Of a DNA stretch of 41,862 bases, positions 17,825-25,935 are shown in pieces (positions within the stretch are counted from its first letter, which is position 1; the number at the start of each line of letters is the position of its first letter). The stretch comes from Bacteroidota bacterium (GTDB lineage: Bacteria > Bacteroidota > Bacteroidia > Sphingobacteriales > Sphingobacteriaceae). The stretch spans positions 1-41,862 of the forward strand of contig JABDAU010000030.1 of NCBI GenBank assembly GCA_013289045.1. Direction: 5' to 3'. The notes beneath the pieces were generated by a model. It searched no databases. It was not told the origin of the DNA and saw only the letters and a program-made list of their open reading frames with translations. A program made the translations under genes and the position numbers.

Positions 17825-17891
17825 TTCATCTTTGTTTGCCAAAGCATTGATAAGTTGCGGTTGGCATTCAAAGGGTAAATTATGGTCGCAA

Positions 17892-17924
17892 TTCGGGTCA
17901 GCGCCCCGAAATTTTCCGGCGCTG
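17892..17924. repeat. Overlapping inverted repeats in the intergenic gap
   Basis: TTCGGG (17892-17897) pairs with CCCGAA (17905-17910), and CAGCGCC (17899-17905) pairs with GGCGCTG (17918-17924). The two stems overlap and compete. They lie about 190 bp upstream of the six-gene operon. Function is unknown; a regulatory site or upstream part of a long leader are possibilities. Confidence 0.4.
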
Positions 17925-18076
17925 TCGCGAAGGCTAAAGAATAAGGCTAACTATAAAGTCCTGTATCAGCTTCTGTAAAAAGTTAAAATAAATAGATGAC
18001 GTATTAAATTGATTACCGGTACAAGAACAATCACCTGTCCGGATAAAAACTCAAATATGGCATATGAACTTAAGCG

Positions 18077-18109
18077 TTGACATAGTTGTGATAGTTTAGT
18101 TTATGTTTA
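18077..18109 (+). promoter_or_regulatory. Weak Bacteroidota-type promoter candidate
   Basis: TTG at 18077-18079 is followed after 22 bases by TATGTTTA (18102-18109), one mismatch from the TAnnTTTG -7 consensus. The spacing is slightly longer than usual. It would drive the short plus-strand unit that ends at the terminator near 18592. Confidence 0.25.
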
Positions 18110-18223
18110 TAAATGGTTATTAGTTTAAAACTATGGAGAATATTTTATACTTATTAAGCAAAGTATGTGAACGGCGGTTTTATGTAAGCAAATAGCGGTT
18201 TTTTGTATGTGTGATATTTCTAA

Positions 18224-18364
18224 ATAGCCATTTTTCAGGCTCGGGCTCTTATAATCGTTTGTGGAATTACAGCAAAGAGTGGCGGCGCTGATGGCGTTGC
18301 TTCTGAGGATATAGAGAAGTTAAAGAGTATTAACTGTATCGATTTTACTTTTATTACTTTTTAA
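18224..18364 (+). pseudogene. Short open stretch without start codon, possible peptide-gene remnant
   Basis: An open frame between stops reads a peptide-like tail with VCGITAKSGGADGV and KLKSINCIDFTF, but no ATG, GTG or TTG in frame was found. It lies in the same frame as the 48-aa ORF that follows. The 11-mer GTGGAATTACA occurs at 18261-18271 here and at 18456-18466 in that ORF, in both cases decoding Gly-Ile-Thr. It could be a decayed copy of a related small peptide gene, or chance. Confidence 0.2.
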
Positions 18365-18385
18365 TAGCTTGTTTATGAGATTGTT

Positions 18386-18532
18386 ATGGATGTGAAAAAA
18401 TCCTTAAAACGTGTTTCCTTAAGTGATCTCCTTCAAGCGGGCGTACAGCAAATACGTGGAATTACAATGCAGCGTTACAAAGCCAATACAGGGGTAACGA
18501 CGACATTAACGGCAAAATGCGGATATTACTAA
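18386..18532 (+). CDS. Putative 48-aa peptide, possibly a RiPP-like precursor
   Basis: This short ORF begins MDVKKSLKRVSLSDLLQAG, has a basic amphipathic N-terminal half, and a Thr-rich C-terminus (TGVTTTLTAKCGYY) with one Cys. A basic leader followed by a Thr/Cys-rich tail is the general layout of Bacteroidota ribosomal peptide precursors, but there is no GG cleavage site and no modification enzyme nearby. The main support is context: a good intrinsic terminator lies about 30 bp after its stop, and a weak promoter lies upstream, so a transcript through it is plausible. It could also be the decayed end of a larger gene. Confidence 0.35.
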   Translation: MDVKKSLKRVSLSDLLQAGVQQIRGITMQRYKANTGVTTTLTAKCGYY

Positions 18533-18555
18533 AGTAAAATCAGGCTAAATATTTT

Positions 18556-18592
18556 AAAAAAGAGGGCAGCCTATATGGCTGTCTTTCTTATT
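18556..18592 (+). terminator. Intrinsic terminator after the small ORF
   Basis: GGCAGCC (18565-18571) and GGCTGTC (18577-18583) form a 7-bp stem with one G-U pair around a TATAT loop. An A-rich run precedes it and TTTCTTATTGTTT follows. It lies downstream of the 48-aa ORF and before the DksA-like gene, so it should end plus-strand transcription entering from the gap. Confidence 0.7.
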
Positions 18593-18706
18593 GTTTAAAT
18601 GTTAGCCAGCAGAATCATAAATCATATATTATAAACTTCAGCCATTACGAATCATGTTTTTCTTATTTTAGCAAACCAAGAGGAATATTGACTGTTATGT
18701 ACCATC

Positions 18707-19084
18707 ATGCAAGAAGAAATAACTAAAACAAAATACAGCGATAGCGAGCTGGAAGACTTTAAGAAATTAATAGAGGAAAAGATCAGGATGGCCCGTGAGG
18801 AACTGCTTGACCTTACAGCTGCACTAAGTTCGGCGAACGGTGATGACGCGGCTATTGCCGGCAAAACGCTGGAAGATGGTTCGGCTACTTATGAAAAAGA
18901 GCAGACGAATCAACTGGCCGCCCGCCAGAAAAAGTTCATTGAGCAATTGGAAGCTGCTTTAACGCGCATACAAAATAAAACCTATGGCATTTGCCGCGGT
19001 ACAGGAAAGTTGATCCCGGCAGAAAGGCTGCGTGCTGTGCCGCATACCACGATGAGCATGGAGGCAAAGCTGAAACAAGCTTAA
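18707..19084 (+). CDS. TraR/DksA-family protein with degenerate zinc finger (125 aa)
   Basis: Probable RNA-polymerase secondary-channel-binding regulator of the TraR/DksA family, acting in the cytosol. The N-terminal two thirds form an acidic/basic helical hairpin (coiled coil), and the C-terminal block TYGICRGTGKLIPAERLRAVP matches the family's finger region. Only one Cys remains, where the classical C4 finger has four. The Bacteroidota-type GKLIP-ERLRAVPH motif is retained, as in other degenerate members. The protein is close to the usual length. Its stop codon overlaps the ATG of the DUF72 gene (TAATG-type junction), which implies translational coupling. Whether it binds ppGpp or polymerase cannot be judged. 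Confidence 0.85.
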   Translation: MQEEITKTKYSDSELEDFKKLIEEKIRMAREELLDLTAALSSANGDDAAIAGKTLEDGSATYEKEQTNQLAARQKKFIEQLEAALTRIQNKTYGICRGTGKLIPAERLRAVPHTTMSMEAKLKQA

Positions 19085-19824
19085 TGCCCACAGGTAGTTT
19101 CTTTGGCGGGACGAGTGGTTTACTGATCGAAATACCCAAGCGCGATTTTCCGGCTGAGCATCAGCATAGGTCGCGATTGGGTTATTATGCCTTGCAGGAA
19201 AATAGTATTGAGATCAACAGCTCTTTTTACAAGTTGCCGCAAGCCAAAACTATTGCCCGCTGGGTTACGGAAGTTGCTGCGGGGTTTCGTTTTACTTTCA
19301 AACTTTGGAAGGAGATCTCCCATCAAAAGGGTCTGCTATTCAAGGCTGATGATGTGCGGCGGTTTATGGAAGTAATCGCGCTGCCCGAGGAAAATAAAGG
19401 CTGTTTATTGGTGCAATTTCCGCCGAGCCTGCAGGTAAATGCTTTGCCGCAGTTGAAAGAGCTGCTTAAGGTATTAAATGATTTCGATTGGCGGGTAGCT
19501 GTTGAATTTCGGCACAACTCGTGGTATAACGACAATGTATTTGAACTGTTGAACAGTTACCAAATGGCTATGGTGATACAGGATATGCCAAAGTCGGCCA
19601 CGCCAATGGAACTAACTGTGGATGACCTTGTCTATCTTCGCTTTCATGGGCCGAGCGGTAATTATAAAGGCAGTTACAGCGATGGTTTTTTGTATGAGTA
19701 CGCCACGTACATACAGGAATGGCAGAACGAGGGAAAGACTGTTTATTGCTATTTTAATAATACAGCAGGAGATGCGCTGAATAATTTAAATTTTTTAAAG
19801 CGCTGCTTAGCCACTGTAAACTAA
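19084..19824 (+). CDS. DUF72 (YecE-like) TIM-barrel protein (246 aa)
   Basis: Function unknown; DUF72 proteins adopt a TIM-barrel-like fold. Visible family features are GGTSGL near the N-terminus, ENSIEINSSFYKLP (about 38-51), GFRFTFKLWKEISH, LLVQFPPSL, VAVEFRHNSWY and DDLVYLRFHGP, in the usual order and with the usual total length. The frame is open upstream to 18991, but the ATG at 19084 is preferred: it overlaps the stop of the preceding DksA-like gene, and the protein then begins just before the conserved GTSG motif. The upstream extension would be a shadow of that gene. Presumably cytosolic. The operon pairing with a DksA-like regulator gives no clear functional clue. Confidence 0.9.
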   Translation: MPTGSFFGGTSGLLIEIPKRDFPAEHQHRSRLGYYALQENSIEINSSFYKLPQAKTIARWVTEVAAGFRFTFKLWKEISHQKGLLFKADDVRRFMEVIALPEENKGCLLVQFPPSLQVNALPQLKELLKVLNDFDWRVAVEFRHNSWYNDNVFELLNSYQMAMVIQDMPKSATPMELTVDDLVYLRFHGPSGNYKGSYSDGFLYEYATYIQEWQNEGKTVYCYFNNTAGDALNNLNFLKRCLATVN

Positions 19825-19851
19825 ACGGTTAGATAATGCGTTCTTTAATGC

Positions 19852-20772
19852 ATGAAAGTCTCCCGGTGGTTATTTATTCTGTTGATAGGTTATGCCCAGG
19901 CCCTTGTTGCTCAGGATAAGAAACCGGTAATTGCCTTTGCCAGCGATACACAGGAGCCGATGTGGATCGAAAAACTGCTCCTTAAACCCGACCATAATCT
20001 CGAAGCTACCAAAATGATCTTCACGGATGTCGACAGCCTGCGGCCTAAAGCATTGTTCATTCTTGGTGATGTCGTTTCGTTGGGGAAAAGCAAAAGCGCC
20101 TGGCGAAATATCGATCACTATATAGGGCAGGCCACTAAAGACTCTATACCGGTATATGCCACGCTGGGCAATCATGAAGTGATGTTCAACGCAAAACGCG
20201 GAACACGTAATTTTAAAGTGCGTTTCCCTGCCTATGATCCCGCTGGTTACACCGAGATTGTCGACTCGGTAGCAGTAGTGCTGCTGAACTCAAATTTCGC
20301 AGCGATGTCGGCTATCGAGATCACACGCCAGGATAACTGGTACCAGGCTAAACTGAATGCACTGGATAGCGACCCCGCCATTAAGATGATCATTGTTGGT
20401 TGCCATCACTCACCCTATACTAACAGCACTATTGTCAAGCCATCAGAAAATGTTCGTCAAAACTTTGTACCGCCATTTATCCGTTCTAAAAAAGCTGTGC
20501 TGTTTTTGTCTGGCCATTCACACAATTTCGAACGCTTTAAGGAGCAAGGCAAATATTTCCTGGTAATAGGAGGCGGGGGCGGCCTTCATCAGCCACTGCG
20601 GGCCAATAACGACGACATGCACGATCTGTCGGCAGATTACAAGCCTGCGTTTCACTACCTGGAAGTCAGCAGGCAAGGAGACCAATTGCAGGTCTTATCG
20701 CGACGCTTAAAACCAGACTTTTCGGGGTTCAATAATGGCTTAAATTTCCGCATCAGTACGGCGACTCTTTAA
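19852..20772 (+). CDS. Secreted calcineurin-like metallophosphoesterase (306 aa)
   Basis: Probable periplasmic phosphatase or phosphodiesterase. A signal peptide is visible: Lys near the N-terminus, a hydrophobic core WLFILLIGYAQAL and likely cleavage after VAQ or just before it (about residue 20). Motifs follow the purple-acid-phosphatase-like order: SDTQ (31-34), GD (72-73), GNHE (106-109), HH in GCHHSPY (185-186) and GHSHNFER (221-228). The first motif is D-x-Q where D-x-H is usual, a possible change in one metal ligand. It lies 27 bp after the DUF72 gene and probably belongs to the same transcript. It is not closely similar to the truncated phosphoesterase at the left edge of the window. 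Confidence 0.88.
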   Translation: MKVSRWLFILLIGYAQALVAQDKKPVIAFASDTQEPMWIEKLLLKPDHNLEATKMIFTDVDSLRPKALFILGDVVSLGKSKSAWRNIDHYIGQATKDSIPVYATLGNHEVMFNAKRGTRNFKVRFPAYDPAGYTEIVDSVAVVLLNSNFAAMSAIEITRQDNWYQAKLNALDSDPAIKMIIVGCHHSPYTNSTIVKPSENVRQNFVPPFIRSKKAVLFLSGHSHNFERFKEQGKYFLVIGGGGGLHQPLRANNDDMHDLSADYKPAFHYLEVSRQGDQLQVLSRRLKPDFSGFNNGLNFRISTATL

Positions 20773-20786
20773 TTTCCTGCGTTTAC

Positions 20787-21668
20787 TTATAGTCCTTTGC
20801 CAAAACCTTTCCTGAATTCAACAGGCGTTAAATTTGTTTTCTCTTTAAATTGGCTTGAAAAGTATTGGCTTGATTCGAAATTAAGATCGTATGCTATTTC
20901 TTTTATCGATTTTGAGGTATTGATCAGCTCCTCTTTTGCTCTTTCTAATTTCAGCTGGATCTGGTATTGTACCGGTGCGATACCAGTATATTCCTTAAAA
21001 AGCTTTCTGAAACGCGAATAGCTGATCTTAAGCTGGTCGGCAATATCCTGCGGACCAATGCCCGTTTCCAGGTTTGCCCTGATGAGCATCCGCGCATGAT
21101 TTACAATGTTTTCCTCGTCTCCGGTAACTAACTGCTGCTTTGCCGAACTGTGTAACTGCCCAAGCATATACATAGCCGCTCCACAAATCAAAGGCTGGTA
21201 ACCCGGCTTTTCGTTTTTAATCGCTTCTATTACCTGCATAAACAGGTTAACCATCGTTTCATTGTAGCCGATAGTATAAATGGGCTTTGATGCACTGAAG
21301 ATCTTTTTTTTAACCAGTTTGTTGATGTTTACACCATTAAAGCCTATCCAGTATTCCGTCCAGCCCGTATTCGGATCGGGGCGGTATAAATGTCTTTCAT
21401 TTGGAAAAACGATGATCGCTGAGCCACCTTCCACTGGTAAGCTGCCGGTTTTTGGTGAAGTATAAATGCCTTTCCCATTTGTTATATAGACTAGGGAATA
21501 TTCCTGTAATATCCTGCCATTTTCATTATCGAAGCGGTGATGGGAGGGGTGGTCTTTATCAGGATATTCATTGCCGGGCTGATAATGATGGTAGCCTGCA
21601 TGCAATATCTGCAGTCCCCAATCCTGGTCTTCCGTGGCAACAGGTAAGTATTTATAAAAGTCGTGCAT
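20787..21668 (-). CDS. AraC-family transcriptional regulator (293 aa)
   Basis: Probable sugar-responsive activator. The N-terminal half is a cupin-like ligand-binding domain (SLVYITNGKGIY, AIIVFPNERHLYRP, WTEYWIGFNG), and the C-terminal 100 residues contain two helix-turn-helix motifs: IADQLKISYSRFRKLFKEYTG and, near the end, IAYDLNFESSQYFSSQFKEK followed by the typical TPVEFR. It is divergent from the dioxygenase/isomerase/rhamnosidase cassette across a 152-bp gap, so it most likely controls that cassette. Downstream it meets the phosphoesterase gene tail to tail with only 14 bp between. The inducer is unknown; rhamnose or a rhamnoside-derived sugar is the obvious guess from context. Confidence 0.92.
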   Translation of the reverse strand: MHDFYKYLPVATEDQDWGLQILHAGYHHYQPGNEYPDKDHPSHHRFDNENGRILQEYSLVYITNGKGIYTSPKTGSLPVEGGSAIIVFPNERHLYRPDPNTGWTEYWIGFNGVNINKLVKKKIFSASKPIYTIGYNETMVNLFMQVIEAIKNEKPGYQPLICGAAMYMLGQLHSSAKQQLVTGDEENIVNHARMLIRANLETGIGPQDIADQLKISYSRFRKLFKEYTGIAPVQYQIQLKLERAKEELINTSKSIKEIAYDLNFESSQYFSSQFKEKTNLTPVEFRKGFGKGL

Positions 21669-21693
21669 GCGTAGGTGTTAATTGGCGGCGCTT

Positions 21694-21710
21694 AAATATC
21701 GGTCATATTT
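21694..21710. promoter_or_regulatory. Possible operator in the divergent AraC/dioxygenase gap
   Basis: AAATAT (21694-21699) and ATATTT (21705-21710) form a 6-bp inverted repeat with a 5-base spacer, 26 bp upstream of the AraC start. It is AT-only and short, so chance is a serious alternative. Confidence 0.2.
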
Positions 21711-21820
21711 TCAATTTTTTTAATGGATGGCAAAAAGTAAACTTAATATATCAAATACTATTATCCGCCTCACGGTACCGCAACTATCTTGGCTGTATCA
21801 ATTTATAAACGATAAATTTA

Positions 21821-22648
21821 ATGAGAACACAAATTACCGAACAGCAAATTGCGGATTACCGGCAGAATGGCTTTTTGCTGATTGAAGATTTTTTGGATAA
21901 AGAAGAACTTGAAACCTGGCGCGAAGCAGTAACCGAAGCACTGGAAGAACGCGGCGGCAGGAAGCTGCCGGGTAAAGAAACCAAAACAGGTGAGGATGAC
22001 GGAATAAATAAAGACGCAGACTATTTCGGCAAAGTATTCGACCAAATGCTAAACCTGTGGCAAACCAATGAAAAGGTAAAGCAATTGATGCTGAACAAAG
22101 GCATCGGAAAAATGGCCGCCGATTTGGCCGGCTGTGACGGCATCCGCATCTGGCACGATCAGGCATTGGTGAAACGGCCATGGGCAAATCCTACTTCGTG
22201 GCATTTGGATACACCATTTTGGTCGTTTTCAGATCGACGCGCTTTGTCCATCTGGGTTGCATTGGACGATGCTACGCCCGAGAATGGCTGTTTATATTTT
22301 ATCCCCGGCTCGTATTACACTACAGGCTTCGAAAATCCCGGGATTGGTAAGAATATGGATTCGGTATTCCTGTTTTATCCTCAATTTATAAAATCCGCCT
22401 CGGTGGGCGTGCCGATGAAAGCAGGTAGCTGCTCATTTCACAATGGTTTAACCATACACGGAGCAGGGGCCAACATGACCGGCGGTTTCAGGCGCGCCAT
22501 GACCTGCGCCTACATGCCCGATGGCGCCACATTTAATGGCATAAAAAATATTTTATCTGATGAACAAGTTGCAAAGCTTAAGATCGGCGATCTGCTGAAT
22601 GATGAAACGCAAACCCCGTTGATTTATTCAAGACATAATCCATCGTAA
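21821..22648 (+). CDS. Phytanoyl-CoA dioxygenase (PhyH) family Fe(II)/2OG oxygenase (275 aa)
   Basis: Probable 2-oxoglutarate-dependent oxygenase acting on a small molecule in the cytosol. It begins with the typical PhyH N-terminus (ITEQQIADYRQNGFLLIEDF). The iron site is visible as H128-x-D130 in SWHLDTPFW and H213 in IHGAGAN, and R225 in FRRAMT is placed to bind 2-oxoglutarate. Length is normal for the family. Its stop overlaps the ATG of the isomerase gene by one base (TAATG), so the two are translationally coupled and probably act on the same compound. The substrate is unlikely to be phytanoyl-CoA; the neighbouring glycoside hydrolases point to a sugar or an aglycone. That is inference. 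Confidence 0.9.
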   Translation: MRTQITEQQIADYRQNGFLLIEDFLDKEELETWREAVTEALEERGGRKLPGKETKTGEDDGINKDADYFGKVFDQMLNLWQTNEKVKQLMLNKGIGKMAADLAGCDGIRIWHDQALVKRPWANPTSWHLDTPFWSFSDRRALSIWVALDDATPENGCLYFIPGSYYTTGFENPGIGKNMDSVFLFYPQFIKSASVGVPMKAGSCSFHNGLTIHGAGANMTGGFRRAMTCAYMPDGATFNGIKNILSDEQVAKLKIGDLLNDETQTPLIYSRHNPS

Positions 22649-23466
22649 TGAAGGTTTTGATCCTGGCCCCGCAATGGGGATTTGAAAACCTGCACTTTGA
22701 GGATTTTATCATCAAAATAAAAGAGGCCGGATTTGACGGCGTGGATACCTGGGTGCCGGAAAATGCCAATGAAAGAAAGGATTTTACCCGGCTTTTACGA
22801 GAATACCGTTTGCCCATTGTTTGCCATCAGCACCAGGCAAAGGGAAGCAATATCAAAGAATTTTGCAGATCCTTCGAATATTATTTAAACCTGAGCATGG
22901 AATGCGATCCCGTTTTGATCAATTCACATTCAGGACGGGATTATTTTGGTATAAACGAGCAGTTAGCAGTGATTGATGCGGCAGATGAATTCTCGGCAAG
23001 GAATAATATCCGGGTTGTGCATGAAACGCATCGCGGAAGGCTGGCTTTTAGTCCGTATAATGCAAAGGAACTGTTCGGTCTGCGCCCGGAAATGAAAGTA
23101 ACCGCCGATCTCTCGCATTGGGTTTGCGTAACGGAAAGCTACCTTGAACATTGTGCGGATATTGTGGACGAAACTATTGCACGCACCGAACATATCCACG
23201 CAAGGGTTGGCCATACACAAGGCCCGCAAGTACCTGATCCGCGCGCCGAAGAATGGCAATATGCAACAGACGCGTTTATGAATTGGTGGACGCGGATACT
23301 GGAACATAAAAAAATGCTCGGCAAAACAATGTTCACCATTACGCCCGAGTTCGGGCCGCCGCCGTATATGTTGACAAACCCTGCAACCGGGAAACCAGTT
23401 GCCGACCAATTTGAATTGAACTGCTTTATAAAAGACCTGATCAGAGATTTGCCTATCTTAAATTAA
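22648..23466 (+). CDS. Sugar phosphate isomerase/epimerase-like TIM-barrel protein (272 aa)
   Basis: A xylose-isomerase-like TIM barrel (AP endonuclease 2 superfamily), probably a metal-dependent sugar isomerase or epimerase in the cytosol. Characteristic strands and ligands include VHETHRGR (Glu), TADLSHW (Asp and His), HIHARVGHTQGPQ (His) and TITPEFGPPPY (Glu), spaced as in this superfamily. The N-terminal strand AGFDGVDTWVPE is also typical. It starts at the TAATG junction with the PhyH gene and is followed after 19 bp by the rhamnosidase gene. The product likely reshapes the sugar or polyol released or oxidised by its neighbours. Exact substrate cannot be read from sequence. Confidence 0.88.
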   Translation: MKVLILAPQWGFENLHFEDFIIKIKEAGFDGVDTWVPENANERKDFTRLLREYRLPIVCHQHQAKGSNIKEFCRSFEYYLNLSMECDPVLINSHSGRDYFGINEQLAVIDAADEFSARNNIRVVHETHRGRLAFSPYNAKELFGLRPEMKVTADLSHWVCVTESYLEHCADIVDETIARTEHIHARVGHTQGPQVPDPRAEEWQYATDAFMNWWTRILEHKKMLGKTMFTITPEFGPPPYMLTNPATGKPVADQFELNCFIKDLIRDLPILN

Positions 23467-23485
23467 GGATCATTTAACTATCGAA

Positions 23486-25843
23486 ATGAAATATTTATTT
23501 ACCCTATTAGCTATTTTCTGTTTATCTGTTAGTCAAAAGGCTTATTGCCAGTCCACAGACACCTTGCGTGCCGACAGGCCCTGGAACGCCCAATGGATAG
23601 CGCTGAATAATCCCTTCGACAAGGGAACAACTTACGGCGTTTATTACTTCCGGAAAAGCATTGATCTGCCCAATAAACCGGATAAGTTTATCATTCATAT
23701 CTCTGCAGATAACCATTACAAATTATATATCAACGGTAAGCTTGTTTCGATTGGCCCGGCACGCGGCAGCTTTTACAACTGGAATTATGAAACTGTCGAC
23801 ATTGCACAATATTTAACAGCCGGTAAGAATACAGCAGTCGCGCTGGTTTGGAACGAAGCGGAATATCGCCCTGAATATCAGATGAGCTTTCGCACAGCTT
23901 TTATTTTACAAGGCAATACCGCAGTAGAAGAAGTGCTCAACACCGACACTACCTGGAAGTGTGTCGAAGATAAGGCATTTAAGCCGGTTTGGGGGTATTT
24001 CTTATCCATAAACGGTCAGGCTGTGGATATGAATAAAACGATAGCCAATTGGAATTCGCCCAGGCTTAACTATAGCACCTGGCCCAAATCTGAGATCTTA
24101 TTCCCCGGCCAGCCAAAGGGGCTATCCGATGGGTTTGGCTACATGCTGGTACCTTCGCCGCTGCCTGCAATGGAAATGAGCTATCAGCCAATTACGGTTA
24201 TGCGTAAGGCATCAGGTATCGAAATGTCCCCTGCCTTAAAACTTCCTTTAACCATACCTGCGCATAAAAAAGTGATCATCCTGCTCGATCAAACACACGA
24301 AACAAATGCTTACCCAACCATTAATTTTAGCGGAGGCAAAGGCGCAGGTGTCTCGTTAGGATATGCAGAAGCGCTGTATGACAAGGGTACTCATTTTACC
24401 CGCAAAAGTAACCGCAACGAGGTTGAAGGCAAAGAGTTCAGAGGCCTTATCGATACACTAATCTCAAATGGGAGTAACGGGCAAACGTACACTTCGTTTC
24501 TTTTTCGGACCTATCGTTATATGCAGTTAATTGTACAAACGGCGGATGAGCCATTGGTTATCGATAGCCTGTATGGTACATTCACCGCTTACCCGTTCAA
24601 GGCGCAGGCGGTCTTTAATTCAGACAATACCGAGATAAAACAAATACTGGATATCGGCTGGCGTACGGCAAGGCTTAATGCATTCGATAATTATTTTACC
24701 GGGCAGTATTACGAACGCCTGCAATATATTGGCGATGCACGGATACAGGCCATGATAGCCTATTACTATAGTAACGACGACCGGTTAACCCGCAATGCCC
24801 TCGATCAGATGGATCAATCGCGCTTGCCCGAAGGTATTACGCATAGCCGTTACCCGGTACAAAGCACACAGATCATACCCACGTTTTCCTTGTTGTATAT
24901 TGGCATGCTGCATGATTATTGGATGTACCGGAACGATAGCAATTTTGTGAAGGATAAACTGACCGGTGTACGGGCGATCCTCCAATTCTTTAGTAAATAC
25001 CAGCAGGCAGATGGTTCATTAATCCATTCGCCTTACTGGAACTTTGTCGATTGGGCGAACGGAAAAGGATGGGGCTTTGGTACCCCGCCGCAAAGTGCCG
25101 ATGGCGGATCAGCCATTTTGGATATGCAGCTGCTTTGGGCCTATCAGCAGGCTGCTGAAATGGAATCGAAAATAGGTGTCCAACTGTATGCCGATCTATA
25201 TAAGCAAAAAGCCACGCAGCTAAAGCAAACCATACAACAGAAATATTGGGATGCCGGCAAGCTATTATTTAGCGATACAAAAGAAAAAACAACATTCTCG
25301 CAGCACGCCAATGCGCTTGCCTTGCTTACCGGGGTGGTAAATGATGGGGACAAGCTTGCTTTTGCCAAACGACTGGCTGCAGATAGCAGCTTGACTAAAT
25401 GTAGCCTCTATTTTGATTATTACCTGCATGAGGCATTGGTTAAAGGTGGTTTGGGCGATGATTATATGAGCTGGTTAGACCCCTGGCGGGAAAGTATAAA
25501 AATAGGGCTTACCACTTGGGCCGAAGAGCCGGACCTGAACAGAACACGCTCAGATTGCCATGCATGGGCAAGCAGCCCTAACATAGAGTTTTTTAAAACC
25601 GTGTTGGGTATAAACAGCAATTCGCCCGGCTTTACGCAGGCAAAAATAGAGCCCCATTTGGGCAAACTGACAAAAGTTAGCGGCGAGATACCGCATCCAA
25701 ACGGAAAGATTGCAGTTAGCTATGTTTTAAGCCATAACAAGTGGAAAATAAATATTTCGCTGCCGGAAAGCACAAGTGGAGTTTTAGTTTGGAGAGGGAT
25801 AACCTATAAGCTTAAGGGAGGCGATAATTCGTTTAGTATTTGA
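23486..25843 (+). CDS. GH78-like alpha-L-rhamnosidase, secreted (785 aa)
   Basis: Probable exo-acting hydrolase of terminal alpha-L-rhamnose. It has an N-terminal signal peptide (hydrophobic core LFTLLAIFCLSVS), a jelly-roll region with FIIHISADNHYKLYINGK typical of GH78 N-domains, and an (alpha/alpha)6 barrel from about residue 380. The active-site segment YERLQYIGDAR gives candidate acid E410 and D417, and TTWAEEPD gives candidate base E680. In characterised GH78 enzymes the first segment usually reads D-C-P-x-R-E; here the D-C-P part is replaced by T-G-Q, so one conserved Asp is absent. The enzyme may therefore be a divergent member with another substrate. It sits in the AraC-linked cassette, presumably exported to the periplasm. 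Confidence 0.8.
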   Translation: MKYLFTLLAIFCLSVSQKAYCQSTDTLRADRPWNAQWIALNNPFDKGTTYGVYYFRKSIDLPNKPDKFIIHISADNHYKLYINGKLVSIGPARGSFYNWNYETVDIAQYLTAGKNTAVALVWNEAEYRPEYQMSFRTAFILQGNTAVEEVLNTDTTWKCVEDKAFKPVWGYFLSINGQAVDMNKTIANWNSPRLNYSTWPKSEILFPGQPKGLSDGFGYMLVPSPLPAMEMSYQPITVMRKASGIEMSPALKLPLTIPAHKKVIILLDQTHETNAYPTINFSGGKGAGVSLGYAEALYDKGTHFTRKSNRNEVEGKEFRGLIDTLISNGSNGQTYTSFLFRTYRYMQLIVQTADEPLVIDSLYGTFTAYPFKAQAVFNSDNTEIKQILDIGWRTARLNAFDNYFTGQYYERLQYIGDARIQAMIAYYYSNDDRLTRNALDQMDQSRLPEGITHSRYPVQSTQIIPTFSLLYIGMLHDYWMYRNDSNFVKDKLTGVRAILQFFSKYQQADGSLIHSPYWNFVDWANGKGWGFGTPPQSADGGSAILDMQLLWAYQQAAEMESKIGVQLYADLYKQKATQLKQTIQQKYWDAGKLLFSDTKEKTTFSQHANALALLTGVVNDGDKLAFAKRLAADSSLTKCSLYFDYYLHEALVKGGLGDDYMSWLDPWRESIKIGLTTWAEEPDLNRTRSDCHAWASSPNIEFFKTVLGINSNSPGFTQAKIEPHLGKLTKVSGEIPHPNGKIAVSYVLSHNKWKINISLPESTSGVLVWRGITYKLKGGDNSFSI

Positions 25844-25847
25844 TTCA

Positions 25848-25867
25848 ATGGTATAGAAATATACTAT
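25848..25867 (+). other. Hairpin with GAAA tetraloop after the rhamnosidase gene
   Basis: Bases 25848-25855 pair with 25860-25867 around a GAAA loop (eight pairs, one G-U, mostly AT), starting 5 bp after the stop codon. It is followed by TTTG only. It may be a weak attenuator or an mRNA-end stabiliser between the two glycosidase genes rather than a true terminator. Confidence 0.3.
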
Positions 25868-25935
25868 TTGTGCTATAGCTGGTAATATCAGCCTTTATAC
25901 CGATTATTAAATCAGTTTTTATCTTTAAAATTATT

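Noticed and set aside
17874..17892. CAAAGGGTA-type minus-strand -7 element considered in this area (plus-strand bases near 17869-17877)
   Set aside because: The spacing inside the element is one base too long and no TTG lies at the right distance upstream, so no promoter for the six-gene operon is claimed.
18991..19083. N-terminal extension of the DUF72 frame starting MPRYRKVDPG
   Set aside because: It overlaps the DksA-like coding sequence in another frame, and the family's GTSG motif follows the ATG at 19084 directly.
21789..21820. TTG and TAAATTTA with 21-bp spacing, resembling a promoter for the PhyH gene
   Set aside because: The -7 element would end directly at the ATG, putting the transcription start inside the gene, while the protein N-terminus matches the family and should not be shortened.
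22963..23409. 148-aa minus-strand open frame within the isomerase gene
   Set aside because: Cys/Arg/His-rich composition typical of antisense frames; the plus-strand TIM-barrel motifs are convincing.
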